Made by a program: the position numbers and the translations under genes. The notes below the pieces were generated by a model. The model was not told the origin of the DNA. It saw nothing but the letters and a program-made list of their open reading frames with translations, and made no database searches. 31,437 bases of DNA, taken from NCBI GenBank assembly GCA_035476575.1, contig DATILL010000042.1, positions 1 through 31,437 on the forward strand. The letters are read 5' to 3'. Positions 8,249 to 15,853 of this stretch are shown in pieces. The stretch's first letter is position 1. Each line of letters begins with the position of its first letter. The stretch is from DATILL01 sp035476575 (GTDB lineage: Bacteria; Actinomycetota; Actinomycetes; Mycobacteriales; JACQDL01).

Positions 8249-9409
8249 TCAGGCGCGGTCGAAGACGTGCTCCGCGTACGGCCCGGCAACGCTGTCGAGC
8301 TGCAACACGACGTGCCCCGCCGCCGCGTGCGCGTCCCGCCAGGCCCGCTGGACGACGTTGGTCCGGGCCTGCCCCCGGGCCCCGCCCGCCGCGAGCAGCC
8401 GGTCCACCGCCGCGCACACCAGCTCGGCCGCGACCGCGAAGTCGCGCGGGCTGCGCACCAGCGCCAGCTCGGCCTCGGTACCCGAAGCACCGTCGTCGGC
8501 CGCCCGGGCGGCCCGGTCCAGCAGGAAGCCCGCCGCGTCCAGCTCCGCCGCCGACCGCGCCACCGCCACCCGCACCGGCACCTTGTCCCGCGTTCGCTGC
8601 CCGGTCACCTCCCGCTTGGCCGCGACGTACGCCGTCCACGCCGCCAGCGCCCCCCGGGCCGCCCCCAGCACCGGCGCCACGAACAGCAGCCCGTTCACCA
8701 GCTTGTACGGCGCCCCGTGGCACCGCGCCGCCGAGCCGACCGCGCGCCCGGCCAGCAGGTCGTCGTACCGGAACGTCCGGTGCTCCGGCACCCACGCCCC
8801 GTCCAGCCGCACCGTGGCGCTGCCCGTCGCGGCCAGCCCGACGTTGTCCCAGTCGCCGGCGACCGTCACCGCGCGGCGCGGCACCGCGAAGAAGCGGTAC
8901 GGCGGCGGCCCACCTGCCGCGTCGTCCGGCCCGGGCTCCCCCGGCACCGGCGCCCCCACGAAGACCCACTCGGCGTGGTCCACCCCGCTGGCGAACGGCC
9001 ACGCCCCCGACAGCCGCCACCCGCACGCCGCCGGCTCGGCCCGAAAGCCCGGCGCCGGCACGATGCACGCGGCCATCCGGACGTCCGGCCCCTCGCCCCA
9101 CAAGTCCTGCTGGCCCTCGACCGGCAGGTGCGCCCCCAGCCGGCCGGCGATCGCATACACCCCCGCGCACCACGCCGCCGAAGCGCAGCCCTCCCCCACC
9201 CGGGCCATCGCCGCGGCCAGGTCGGTGAACGTCCCGGCCACCCCGCCCCATCGCGCCGGCACCAGGTGCCGCGCGAAGCCGCTCGCGGCCAGCGTCGCCG
9301 CCACCTCCGGGTGCAGCCGGTTGTCCCGCTCGCCGGCCAGGGCGTGGGCCGCGGCCACCAGCCGGGCCTCGTCGGCAGCGAGGCGCCCCACGGCCACGTC
9401 AGTGAGCAC
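8249..9409 (-). CDS. Flavin-dependent monooxygenase of acyl-CoA-dehydrogenase fold (ActVA-ORF5/HsaA type)
   Basis: A 386-residue protein with the acyl-CoA dehydrogenase N-terminal, middle and C-terminal domains. It has the features of group D reduced-flavin hydroxylases and not of true dehydrogenases: LVPARWGGVAG, ASAAWCAGVYA, the middle-domain GWRLSGAWPFASGVDHAEW and a C-terminal RTNVVQRAWRDAHAAAGHV. In aromatic polyketide clusters such enzymes (ActVA-ORF5 in actinorhodin) hydroxylate a phenolic ring using FMNH2 or FADH2 from a separate reductase, which I do not find here. GTG 9409 is taken because homology starts there and the gene overlaps the ligase stop (9399-9401). It is the last gene of the minus-strand operon KR - aromatase - ligase - monooxygenase. 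Confidence 0.82.
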   Translation of the reverse strand: MLTDVAVGRLAADEARLVAAAHALAGERDNRLHPEVAATLAASGFARHLVPARWGGVAGTFTDLAAAMARVGEGCASAAWCAGVYAIAGRLGAHLPVEGQQDLWGEGPDVRMAACIVPAPGFRAEPAACGWRLSGAWPFASGVDHAEWVFVGAPVPGEPGPDDAAGGPPPYRFFAVPRRAVTVAGDWDNVGLAATGSATVRLDGAWVPEHRTFRYDDLLAGRAVGSAARCHGAPYKLVNGLLFVAPVLGAARGALAAWTAYVAAKREVTGQRTRDKVPVRVAVARSAAELDAAGFLLDRAARAADDGASGTEAELALVRSPRDFAVAAELVCAAVDRLLAAGGARGQARTNVVQRAWRDAHAAAGHVVLQLDSVAGPYAEHVFDRA

Positions 9410-11078
9410 TGTCAGGGCTCCCGTCCGCCCCGGCCGTGGCGAGCCGGGCCCGGAGGGCGGTCCGGGCGAGCTTGCCGTTGGGCAGGCGGGGCAGCTCGGC
9501 CAGCACCTCGACCCGCCGGATCCGCTGGGACGGCGGCAGGGCGGCGTTCGCCGCCGCGAGCACCCCCGCCGGGTCGCCATCCTCGGCCAGCACCAGGAAC
9601 GCCGCCGGCACGGCGCCCTCGACGGGGTCAGCCCCGTCGCCGGCCCAGCCCAGGACGGCGCACTCGCGGACAGCGGCCAGCCCGTCCAGCCCGCGTTCCA
9701 GCGACGACGGCGAGACCAGCTCGCCGCCGCACCGGAACAGGTCGGCGACCCGGTCGAGCACGTGCAGGCACCCGTCGGCGTCGAGGTAGCCGGCGTCCCC
9801 CGTCCCGAACCAGCCGTCCGGGTCGACCGGCGACTCCCCCGGCCGGTCGGCGTAGCCGGCGAACACCTGCGGCCCGCACACCCGCACCTCGCCCACCTGC
9901 CCCGCCGCCAGCACCGCCCCCGTCTCCAGGTCGACAACCCGGGTCTCGCCGCCGGGCAGCGCCGGCCCGACCGGCCCCGGCCCCGGCCGCCGTACCAGCC
10001 CAGATCGGGCCAGCCCAGATCGGGCCAGCCCGGAGCAAGCGAGCTCGGAGTGGGCCAGGCCCGCCGTCTCGGTCAGCCCGTAGCCCCGCAGCAGCGCGAA
10101 CCCGAACCGCCCCACCAGCCGGTCCACAGTGGACGGTGGCAGCGCGAGCCCGCCGGTCGCCGCGACCCGCACGGTCGGCATCCGCAGCCGGTCCAGCTCC
10201 GGATGCGCCGCCAGCCTGGCGAGCTGGACCGGCAGCGCGTAGAAGTGGCTGGCCCGGTGCCGCTCGGCCGTCCGTACCGCCGCCGCCGGGTCCGGGCTCC
10301 CCGCCAGCACCTGGGTCACCCCCGCCAGCAGCCCGGCGTTGAGGTGCATCGGGTGGTAGATCGGCAGCCCGTTGAGCACGACCGACCCGGCGGACAGCCC
10401 GTGCGCGACGCCGACCTGCGCGGCGCCGGCCGTGAGGTTGCGGTGGGTCAGCCCGACCGGCTTGGCCGGGCCGGTGCTCCCGCTGGTGAACATGATCGCG
10501 GCCAGCTCCCCCATCCCGACGATCATCGAGTTGTTGTCACTAGTTGATCTCCGTTGACGGCAACAACTCGATGATCGAGGCGGGAGGTGGGTGGGGCTCT
10601 GGGCGGGGTCGAGGGGCAGGATGTGGTGAAGGTGGGGCAGGGTGCGCAGCGCCGGACCGAGCCGGGCGGCCAGCTCGGGGCCGAGCAGCACCGCCCGGGC
10701 CCGGACCGCGCCGAGCAGCCGCGGCCAGGCCGGCTCGGGCAGCAGCGGGTTGACCGGCGCCACCACGTTGCCGCTGCGGATCACCCCGTGGTACGCCGCC
10801 GGGAGCTCCACCCCCGGTACGGCGGCGACGGCCACCACCGCGCCCTCCCCAACCAGCCCGCGCAGCACGCCGGCCCACCGGGTGACCTGGGCGTCCAGCT
10901 CGGCGAAGGTGACCGTACGGTCGCCGGCGCGCACCGCCACCCGGTCCGGCCACGCCTCGGCCGCCAGCCGAGCCAGCACGTCCGCCGACCCGGCCGGCCA
11001 CACCAGCTCGCCCAACCCGTCCGGCCAGACGGCGCCCAGCTCGACGCTCCCCGGCCGGACGGCGTCCGGGGCGGTCAC
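9399..11078 (-). CDS. Acyl-adenylating ligase (ANL superfamily) carrying an in-frame 58-bp element
   Basis: A 559-residue AMP-forming acyl-CoA synthetase-type enzyme. The motifs are complete: phosphate loop FTSGSTGPAKP (residues about 197-207), GYGLTETAG, GWFGTGDAG, DRVADLFRCGGE and the C-terminal catalytic lysine in LPNGK. It should activate a carboxylic acid, probably a starter unit for the KSIII or ACP; the substrate is unknown. GTG 11078 overlaps the aromatase stop (GTGA). Residues 168-186 are encoded by a copy of the 58-bp palindromic element, in the linker just before the phosphate loop, and the frame is kept. A second oddity is a 15-bp tandem repeat that gives SGLARSGLARSGLV after the GYGLTE motif. 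Both lie in loops, so the enzyme could still fold. Confidence 0.88.
   Translation of the reverse strand: MTAPDAVRPGSVELGAVWPDGLGELVWPAGSADVLARLAAEAWPDRVAVRAGDRTVTFAELDAQVTRWAGVLRGLVGEGAVVAVAAVPGVELPAAYHGVIRSGNVVAPVNPLLPEPAWPRLLGAVRARAVLLGPELAARLGPALRTLPHLHHILPLDPAQSPTHLPPRSSSCCRQRRSTSDNNSMIVGMGELAAIMFTSGSTGPAKPVGLTHRNLTAGAAQVGVAHGLSAGSVVLNGLPIYHPMHLNAGLLAGVTQVLAGSPDPAAAVRTAERHRASHFYALPVQLARLAAHPELDRLRMPTVRVAATGGLALPPSTVDRLVGRFGFALLRGYGLTETAGLAHSELACSGLARSGLARSGLVRRPGPGPVGPALPGGETRVVDLETGAVLAAGQVGEVRVCGPQVFAGYADRPGESPVDPDGWFGTGDAGYLDADGCLHVLDRVADLFRCGGELVSPSSLERGLDGLAAVRECAVLGWAGDGADPVEGAVPAAFLVLAEDGDPAGVLAAANAALPPSQRIRRVEVLAELPRLPNGKLARTALRARLATAGADGSPDSAH
10520..10577 (-). repeat. 58-bp palindromic element, copy 2, inside the ligase gene
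   Basis: Perfect 17-bp inverted arms (cgatcatcgagttgttg at 10520-10536 and its complement at 10561-10577) around 24 bp. Read on the minus strand, the interior shares gagatcaac and ag-gacaacaac with copies 3 and 4, so it is in the opposite orientation to them. It adds RSSSCCRQRRSTSDNNSMI to the ligase. Confidence 0.92.
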
Positions 11079-12046
11079 GCCGCCCGCCGCAGCCGGCGCG
11101 CCTCGGCGAACGCCTTGGCCCGGCCCAGCGTGGCCCGGCTGTTGGTGCCCAGCGCGTGCCGGACCCTGGTCCGCGCCTCGGCCAGCGACACCCCCGGCCC
11201 CAGCCGCTCGGCGATCGTCTCCGGCCTGAGCACGACGGTGTGCTCCGAGGTGGCGAGCACGCCGTCCCCGCTCACCGCGATGGTCCAGCGGCCGGTGTGC
11301 GCCCGCAGCACCGCGGGCATGACGAGCTGCTTGTAGGCAATATGGCTGTGCGGCACGCAGACCCGCACCGACGACGTGGTGTGCACCGTGCCGTCCGGGG
11401 CGCGGGTGTCCATCTCCAGGTGCTGGATGCCGGGCACGTCCTCGCGCAGGTTCAGCCGGGCCACGTGCGGCAGCCGCCGCGGCCATCGCTCCGCCCGGGC
11501 CAGGAGCTCGTACACGTCCTCGGCCGCGCCGTCGACCCCCACCGTGTCGGCGAAGGAGAGCCAGATCTCGTCCCGGCCACCGTCCATCTCGGCGGTGTCG
11601 CGCAGCGCGGCCAGCTCAGACTCGCTGTTGCGGTCGATCGCCTGCTCGATCCAGCGGGCGGCCGCCTCGTCGTCGTCCACGGCGCGGTAGTCGTGGTCCA
11701 GGACCACCAGGGCGCCGCCGTGGGGGCGCGGCACGACCTGCCAGTGCCCGCCCATCGCGGCGACCGGGTGAGCGGCGACCTCCTGCCGGAACCGGATCCG
11801 CATCCCGGCCGGGTCCAGCTCCCGGCGGGAGGTCCAGTCGCGCACCTCGCCGTTCGCGAGCGCCCAGATCCGCAGCCGCTCGGCGGCCGCGCCGCCGGCC
11901 CCCGGCGGGTCGAGGCGCTGCACGCTCACTGTGGGGCCGAAGATCTGCGGCCAGCGGGTGACGTCGGCGATCAGGTCGTAGACGCGGCGCGGCGGGGCGG
12001 CCACCGTCTCGATGTGCCGGGTCCGCCGGAGTCTCGGTGTGGCCAC
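11075..12046 (-). CDS. Di-domain polyketide aromatase/cyclase
   Basis: A 323-residue protein made of two SRPBCC/START-like halves (about 1-155 and 165-315). Each opens with the typical helix-strand pattern (ETVAAPPRRVYDLIADVTRWPQIFGPTV; VDGAAEDVYELLARAERWPRRLPHV). This is the architecture of bifunctional aromatase/cyclases such as ActVII, which form the first ring of polyketides that have been reduced by a C9 ketoreductase. The gene directly follows the ketoreductase gene (33-bp gap). GTG 12046 has a strong ribosome site, GGAAGGAG, 5 nt upstream (12051-12058). Its TGA overlaps the GTG of the ligase gene. The first-ring fold pattern (C7-C12) is expected from the family and is not shown directly. 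Confidence 0.93.
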   Translation of the reverse strand: MATPRLRRTRHIETVAAPPRRVYDLIADVTRWPQIFGPTVSVQRLDPPGAGGAAAERLRIWALANGEVRDWTSRRELDPAGMRIRFRQEVAAHPVAAMGGHWQVVPRPHGGALVVLDHDYRAVDDDEAAARWIEQAIDRNSESELAALRDTAEMDGGRDEIWLSFADTVGVDGAAEDVYELLARAERWPRRLPHVARLNLREDVPGIQHLEMDTRAPDGTVHTTSSVRVCVPHSHIAYKQLVMPAVLRAHTGRWTIAVSGDGVLATSEHTVVLRPETIAERLGPGVSLAEARTRVRHALGTNSRATLGRAKAFAEARRLRRAA

Positions 12047-12078
12047 GGTCGCTCCTTCCCTGGTCCGTCGCTGCTGGG

Positions 12079-12864
12079 TCAGTAGCTGCCGAGCCCGCCG
12101 CAGACGTTCATCGCCTGCGCGGTGATGGCCGCCGCCGCCGCAGAGGCGAGGTAGCCGACCAGGCCGGCGACCTCCTCGGCGGTGGTGTACCGGCCGAGCG
12201 GGATCTTGGCCTCGAACCGGCTGAGCACGTCGTCCTCGGTGGTGCCCCAGTGGGCGGCGTACCCCTGCCGGACCCGCTCGGCCATCGGCGTCTCGCAGTA
12301 GCCGGGGCAGACGGCGTTCACCGTCACGCCCTGCTGGGCCAGCTCCAGGCCGAGCGCCTTGGTGAAGCCGATGACGCCGTGCTTCGAGGCGGAGTACGGC
12401 GCGGCCAGCGCGACCCCCTGCTTGCCGCCGGTGGAGGCGATGGTGATGATCCGGCCGCGCTGCCGGGCCAGCATGCCGCCGTGGGCGAGCACCTCACGGG
12501 TGACCAGGAAGACGGAGTTGAGGTTGGTGTCGATGACGTCGTACCAGATCTCGTCGGCGAGCTCGGCGGTGATCCCGCCGCCGCCGCGGCCGGCGTTGTT
12601 GACCAGCACGTCGACCGGGCCGTAGCGCTCGACGGCGGAGCGCACCAGTGCGCGGACGTCGTCCCGGGACCGGACGTCGCAGGCGGCGCCGTCGACCTCC
12701 AGGCCCTCGTCCCGTAGCCGCGTGACGGTGGCGGCGACGTTCCCGGCGGTACGGGCGCAGAGGTAGACGCCGCGGCCCTGGCCGGCGAGCGTGCGGGCCA
12801 CCGCCAGCCCGATGCCGCTGGTACCGCCGGTGACCAGCGCTGGCCCTGGTTCGGTGGCCGCCAT
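12079..12864 (-). CDS. Type II polyketide ketoreductase (ActIII type)
   Basis: A 261-residue short-chain dehydrogenase, the same length as ActIII. The NADPH motif is TGGTSGIG (13-20), and NNAG is at 89-92. The tetrad is N114, S144, Y157 and K161, in IASTGGKQG and PYSASKHGVIGF. The protein ends with ALNVCGGLG-like AMNVCGGLGSY. ActIII-type enzymes reduce the C9 ketone of the nascent poly-beta-ketone. In the active-site loop I read RGGGG at 93-97, where ActIII, as I recall, has Pro at position 94. ATG 12864 is chosen over 12879 because it gives the family length and has GGGAG 8 nt upstream. It is the first gene of a four-gene operon whose likely operator lies 64 bp upstream. Confidence 0.95.
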   Translation of the reverse strand: MAATEPGPALVTGGTSGIGLAVARTLAGQGRGVYLCARTAGNVAATVTRLRDEGLEVDGAACDVRSRDDVRALVRSAVERYGPVDVLVNNAGRGGGGITAELADEIWYDVIDTNLNSVFLVTREVLAHGGMLARQRGRIITIASTGGKQGVALAAPYSASKHGVIGFTKALGLELAQQGVTVNAVCPGYCETPMAERVRQGYAAHWGTTEDDVLSRFEAKIPLGRYTTAEEVAGLVGYLASAAAAAITAQAMNVCGGLGSY

Positions 12865-13067
12865 CGCCCGCACTCCCATCCCGACGCTCCGCCGCGGGGG
12901 GTGCGCGGCGGTGCCCCGACCATGTCAACCGAGCCTGGAAGCGCCCTCGAACCGGGGTGGAGCCGGCGGCCGGCTCCGGCACGGCTCGACCGGCTTGCGA
13001 GCGGGGCGCGGGACGCTGGCGGCCGACTGCCCGCCGGGCGCGCGGGCGCCAACCCTGAGGAGCCGCC
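12865..13067. promoter_or_regulatory. Divergent control region between KR and the first SnoaL-like gene
   Basis: A 203-bp region with no gene between two genes read in opposite directions. It holds the heptamer motif annotated at 12928-12962 and the ribosome site GAGGAG (13057-13062) of the SnoaL-like gene. TTGACA occurs on the minus-strand sense at about 12922-12927, right next to the heptamers; I cannot pair it with a clear -10. Confidence 0.55.
12928..12962 (-). promoter_or_regulatory. Candidate SARP-type operator upstream of the ketoreductase operon
   Basis: Read toward the KR gene there are three heptamers, ctccacc, ttcgagg and ttccagg, separated by two 4-bp spacers, so each is one helical turn (11 bp) from the next, and ctcggt follows. 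SARP regulators bind direct heptamers with exactly this 11-bp period. A partner with the same heptamer layout, 23 of 35 positions identical, is at 24175-24209 before the KSIII gene. The last base before the KR start is 64 bp away here and 62 bp there. Confidence 0.55.
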
Positions 13068-13541
13068 GTGGCCGAGCCGCTGACCACGATCGACCGGGGC
13101 GCTCCCACTGACCGGGCCGCGGCGACCGACCGGGCCGCGCTGTACCGGCAGGTCCTGGACCTCTACGCCCGGCAGATGCAGGCGGTGGACGGCGGCGACC
13201 TGGCCAGCTACGGCGTGACGTTCGCGCCGGACGCGGTGTTCCGCAGCAACGCGCTGCCCGGGCCGGTGCGTGGGCGGGACACGATCTGCGCCTCGACCCG
13301 CCGGCTCGCCGCGTTTCGGGCCGCGCGCGGGGTGACCCGGCGGCACCTGATGACGAACCTCACCGTGGATCCGCGGGACGACGGGACGCTGGCCACCCGC
13401 AGCTACGTCCTGCTGGTGGAAACCTCGCTCGGCGAGCCAGCCGAGCTGTACCTGAGCACCGTGTGCGAGGACGAGCTGGTGCCGGACGGCGACGGCTGGC
13501 TGGTGGCCCGCCGCCACGTCCACCGCGACGACCTCCCCTGA
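13068..13541 (+). CDS. SnoaL/NTF2-like protein, paralogue 1
   Basis: A 157-residue protein with one NTF2-like (SnoaL-like) cone fold: helix LYRQVLDLYARQMQAVDGGD, then FAPDAVFRSN, RGRDTI, RRHLMTNLTVDP, TRSYVLLVET and the closing strand GWLVARRHVHRDD. Members in polyketide clusters act as cyclases, hydratases or hydroxylases; the exact reaction here cannot be assigned. GTG 13068 has GAGGAG 5 nt upstream. It is one of the few plus-strand genes in the cluster and is divergent from the KR operon. A second copy at 17914 shares FYARQMQ/LYARQMQ, DGGD, RG-V-RRH/HRHMMT, STVCED and HVHRDD/HVIRDD, so the two arose by duplication. Confidence 0.8.
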   Translation: MAEPLTTIDRGAPTDRAAATDRAALYRQVLDLYARQMQAVDGGDLASYGVTFAPDAVFRSNALPGPVRGRDTICASTRRLAAFRAARGVTRRHLMTNLTVDPRDDGTLATRSYVLLVETSLGEPAELYLSTVCEDELVPDGDGWLVARRHVHRDDLP

Positions 13542-13778
13542 CCCACGGGGGACGGGGCGGGACACCAGGAACGCCCGCCCGCGCCGTCAGCGAAGGCGAA
13601 GCCCTTCCGACTCCTGCCCACCGGCACGCGGTTGACAACAGATGCCCCGCCACGTACCGCCACGGACGGCTACAGCTTCTCTCTGTTCGGATACCTTGCT
13701 GAGTTGGCCTGCATTTTGTTAGTTTTCATGCTTTTGATTGACGGCGATGAACCAGAAGGTTTGTCGCCGTCGCTGCTT
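13542..13778. other. Non-coding gap and start of a lower-GC island
   Basis: I see no supported gene. From about 13640 the base composition drops clearly compared with both sides. A plus-strand open frame from a TTG at 13632 encodes one hydrophobic stretch, but it runs antisense into the DUF3825 remnant and is not accepted. Confidence 0.5.
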
Positions 13779-14120
13779 CTACGGCCGAAGCCAATCAGTA
13801 TCAGGCCTGGTCAGGAGCCGCGCATTGTTGTAGGCTCAATCCAACGTGAGCACGGTCCTGCCCAGGTAGACGCCTGAGTCAAGTCGGTCCACAGCGAGCG
13901 CCAGCTCGACCTGGTCGCGTCGGACGAGGCCGACCGGAAGCAGCATCTGCATCTTGCCAAGGCGGGTGTTTCCATCACGGTAGAACTGCGGAATCGTAGT
14001 CCCAGTCCATGGTTTATTCGACGAGAAAGGCAGTCGCCGTACGTGCAGACAAGCACCTGTCTGCAGTGTGCAGATCTCAGGGAATCTGTCGCGTTGGCGA
14101 TTCGCCCTCGGTGATCATGC
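13779..14120 (-). pseudogene. DUF3825 domain protein, C-terminal remnant with an internal stop
   Basis: On the minus strand the frame reads IPQFYRDGNTRLGKMQMLLP, then a region with LALAVDRLDSGVYLGRTVLTLD, then TGA, then AYNNARLLTRPDTDWLRP and TAG (13779-13781). From memory, the end of DUF3825 domains has a PQ(Y/F)Y-G, LLPL, TVLTLD-x-AYNNARL, P--DWL pattern, and the TGA stands where one residue (often Trp or Met) separates TLD from AYNN. Further upstream NRQRDRFPEI fits the family weakly, and the stretch between has probably lost its frame. The N-terminal half is absent: the remnant begins at the stop of the membrane protein gene (14115). I call it a decayed gene fragment and not a functional gene. 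Confidence 0.7.
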
Positions 14121-14777
14121 ACTCCAACTTGCCCTAACCAGCGTTGAAGCGTTGGTTGCCAACACTGCGCTTCCGATATACAGCCAGATGACCACAATCA
14201 GGCCAACCATCCAGAGCCCGTCAACTTTGAATCCCTGTTCGAGCAGCCAACCCAGCCCTCCGTTTAGGACGTTGATGCCCAGCACCATCAAAAGTCCAAA
14301 ACCAGCAAGACCATAGGGGAGCGCCAACAAGGCCACCAGTGGCTGGTCCACATCTACCCGACCGCGCATATATGATGTGAAAATGGCCGCAAATGCCACC
14401 ACAACATAGGTGCCCGAAATGGCATCCCATTGCAGCGACCCGAGGACCGCGTCCAACGAGTGGAGTTCGATGCGGTGACCGTGCGTGCTGGAGAAGTTAA
14501 GAGAAAGTAGATTCCCCCCTACATAAGCCACAAAGAGCCACAGTCCCTGCGCAGAAGCTACCAATGTCGTAACCACTATGCCAGCCGCAACCCGACCGCT
14601 AGGCACCCTCTGGATCCGGACGTAAACTCGCGTGGCCGACTCTTTGGTTTTCTTGGCAAACACGAACCAAGAGTGAATAGCCGCCGCAGACTTGAGCAAC
14701 ATTAGAACCAATCCCGGGCCTATGACGTACTCGACTAGTTTGTATAAGACATCGCCAGGTTCAGGTATCGTGAACAT
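14115..14777 (-). CDS. Integral membrane protein of unknown function, lower-GC island
   Basis: A 220-residue protein with about five hydrophobic segments (near residues 13-38, 60-88, 119-137, 146-174 and 186-208). Short charged loops separate them (KKTKESATRVYVRIQR; FSSTHGHRIELHSLD). I do not recognise the family. ATG 14777 has GGAG 9 nt upstream. The gene lies in a stretch of clearly lower GC with ordinary codon use, 15 bp after a small gene and directly before a DUF3825 remnant. The three probably arrived together as an operon. Nothing links it to polyketide biosynthesis. Confidence 0.7.
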   Translation of the reverse strand: MFTIPEPGDVLYKLVEYVIGPGLVLMLLKSAAAIHSWFVFAKKTKESATRVYVRIQRVPSGRVAAGIVVTTLVASAQGLWLFVAYVGGNLLSLNFSSTHGHRIELHSLDAVLGSLQWDAISGTYVVVAFAAIFTSYMRGRVDVDQPLVALLALPYGLAGFGLLMVLGINVLNGGLGWLLEQGFKVDGLWMVGLIVVIWLYIGSAVLATNASTLVRASWSA

Positions 14778-14792
14778 GAGTGGTTCTCCAAC

Positions 14793-14966
14793 CTACACAT
14801 CTGGACCGGCATCAGTTCGGTCTAGTCCGTCGGTATGGCCTGACGGCAGCGGCCGAAACAGGCCGAGCCCGAAATGCGACAGGCTGTCGAGGGAACCAGC
14901 AGAAACGACTTTACGCAAAGCCCTGCCCTTGTCGTTGAAGCTCGCCTTCGTTCTGCCGAGCGCCAT
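14793..14966 (-). CDS. Small protein (57 aa), first gene of the lower-GC island
   Basis: An ORF of 57 codons beginning MALGRTKASFNDKGRALRKV. The reason to accept it is an unusually strong ribosome site, GGAGGGGG, 4 nt before ATG 14966, and its position 15 bp ahead of the membrane protein gene on the same strand. The N-terminal half is basic (K/R-rich) and the rest is Ser/Gly-rich without a membrane segment. No family recognised. An in-frame upstream start at 15029 exists but lacks the ribosome site. Confidence 0.5.
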   Translation of the reverse strand: MALGRTKASFNDKGRALRKVVSAGSLDSLSHFGLGLFRPLPSGHTDGLDRTDAGPDV

Positions 14967-15086
14967 ATCTCCCCCTCCGCAACCGTACAACGGCGTGGAG
15001 CGTACCGGGAGAGCCGCTTCGGCATGCACGGTGGACCACGGCCCGGCGTTGGCCGTGGTGCCTCCGGCTGAGCCCGTCCAAATGGC

Positions 15087-15764
15087 TCAGATCGCGGCGC
15101 CGGGCTCGGTCACCACCAGAAAGCCGAGCCCGAGGTCGCCGGTCGCGCGCCGCCGCGCCTTGCTGACGAAGAGTGCCCGGTCGATGTGGCCGAGCACGTG
15201 CCTGCCAAGCCAGACCGGCCAGTCCGCGTCCGGCAGGTTGGGCACCTCGCCGGGCACCAGCCAGCTCACCGCCCACGACACCGTCCGGGGCAGCGCGACG
15301 GACAGCCTGTCGCGCAGCTCACCGACGGACGCGACGAACTCGGCCGGCCGGCCGATCACGGCCGCGAGCACGATCTCGTCCCCGCCGAACGTCGACAGGC
15401 ACGCCGCCGGCCACGGCCGCCCGGCCAGCCAGGTGCGGGACAGCAGGCCCGCCTGGCGCATCAGCTCGTTGCCGGCCAGGTGGCCCCACAGCGCCGGGTC
15501 GCCGACGTTCGCCTGCGCGACGTGCTCGGCCAGGCCGTCGACGTCGCCGATCGCGATGCCCAGGGTGCGGCCCTTGTGTAGCTCGCGGCGGGCATGATCC
15601 GGCCAGTCCCGGTAGAAGTCCGGCCAGCAGACCAGCCCGGTGCTCGGCTCGTCCCGGGCGCACCGCAGCCAGCCGCCGACGACCGGCGGGGGTGTGCGCT
15701 GCCACGCGTAGCGCGTCGCAACCGGCGGCCGGCTGCCCGTCCGCGGCACCGGCAGCGCGATCAC
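15087..15764 (-). CDS. GGDEF-domain protein (possible diguanylate cyclase)
   Basis: A 225-residue protein. The signature FGGDEIVLAA (around residue 130) corresponds to the GG(D/E)EF loop of diguanylate cyclases. Upstream, LGIAIGDVDGLAEHVAQANV matches the metal-binding beta strand and helix of that fold, and helix AEFVASVGELRDRLS follows. No sensor domain is visible in the first 65 residues. The last position of the loop is Ile, not Phe, so cyclase activity is uncertain and c-di-GMP binding or a degenerate role are alternatives. GTG 15764 has GGGAG 7 nt upstream and overlaps the stop of a short leader ORF (GTGA). Its GC content is back to the high background. Its place inside a biosynthetic cluster is unexpected. 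Confidence 0.65.
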   Translation of the reverse strand: MIALPVPRTGSRPPVATRYAWQRTPPPVVGGWLRCARDEPSTGLVCWPDFYRDWPDHARRELHKGRTLGIAIGDVDGLAEHVAQANVGDPALWGHLAGNELMRQAGLLSRTWLAGRPWPAACLSTFGGDEIVLAAVIGRPAEFVASVGELRDRLSVALPRTVSWAVSWLVPGEVPNLPDADWPVWLGRHVLGHIDRALFVSKARRRATGDLGLGFLVVTEPGAAI

Positions 15765-15853
15765 CGCGCGCTCCCGGTACGGCGGCTGGCGGCACGACGT
15801 CCGGCCGGGTGCCCGCGCTGGGTGGTTACCGTCACCATCTCACGCTCGCTCAT
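15761..15853 (-). CDS. Short leader ORF (30 aa) coupled to the GGDEF gene
   Basis: ATG 15853 (MSEREMVTVTTQRGH) has GAGAGGGG 8 nt upstream, and the stop overlaps the GTG of the GGDEF gene by the GTGA arrangement. The peptide is basic and shows no domain. It may exist mainly to couple translation. Weak evidence. Confidence 0.35.
   Translation of the reverse strand: MSEREMVTVTTQRGHPAGRRAASRRTGSAR

Noticed and set aside
8267..10547. Long plus-strand ORFs opposite the monooxygenase and ligase genes
   Set aside because: Low-complexity Arg/Pro/Ala translations with no domain; shadows of the minus-strand genes.
13632..13660. TTGACA as a -35 box in the intergenic region after the first SnoaL-like gene
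   Set aside because: No matching -10 sequence at 16-18 bp and no plus-strand gene behind it.
13632..13877. Plus-strand ORF of 81 codons with one hydrophobic stretch
   Set aside because: TTG start without a ribosome site, and its second half is antisense to the recognisable DUF3825 remnant.
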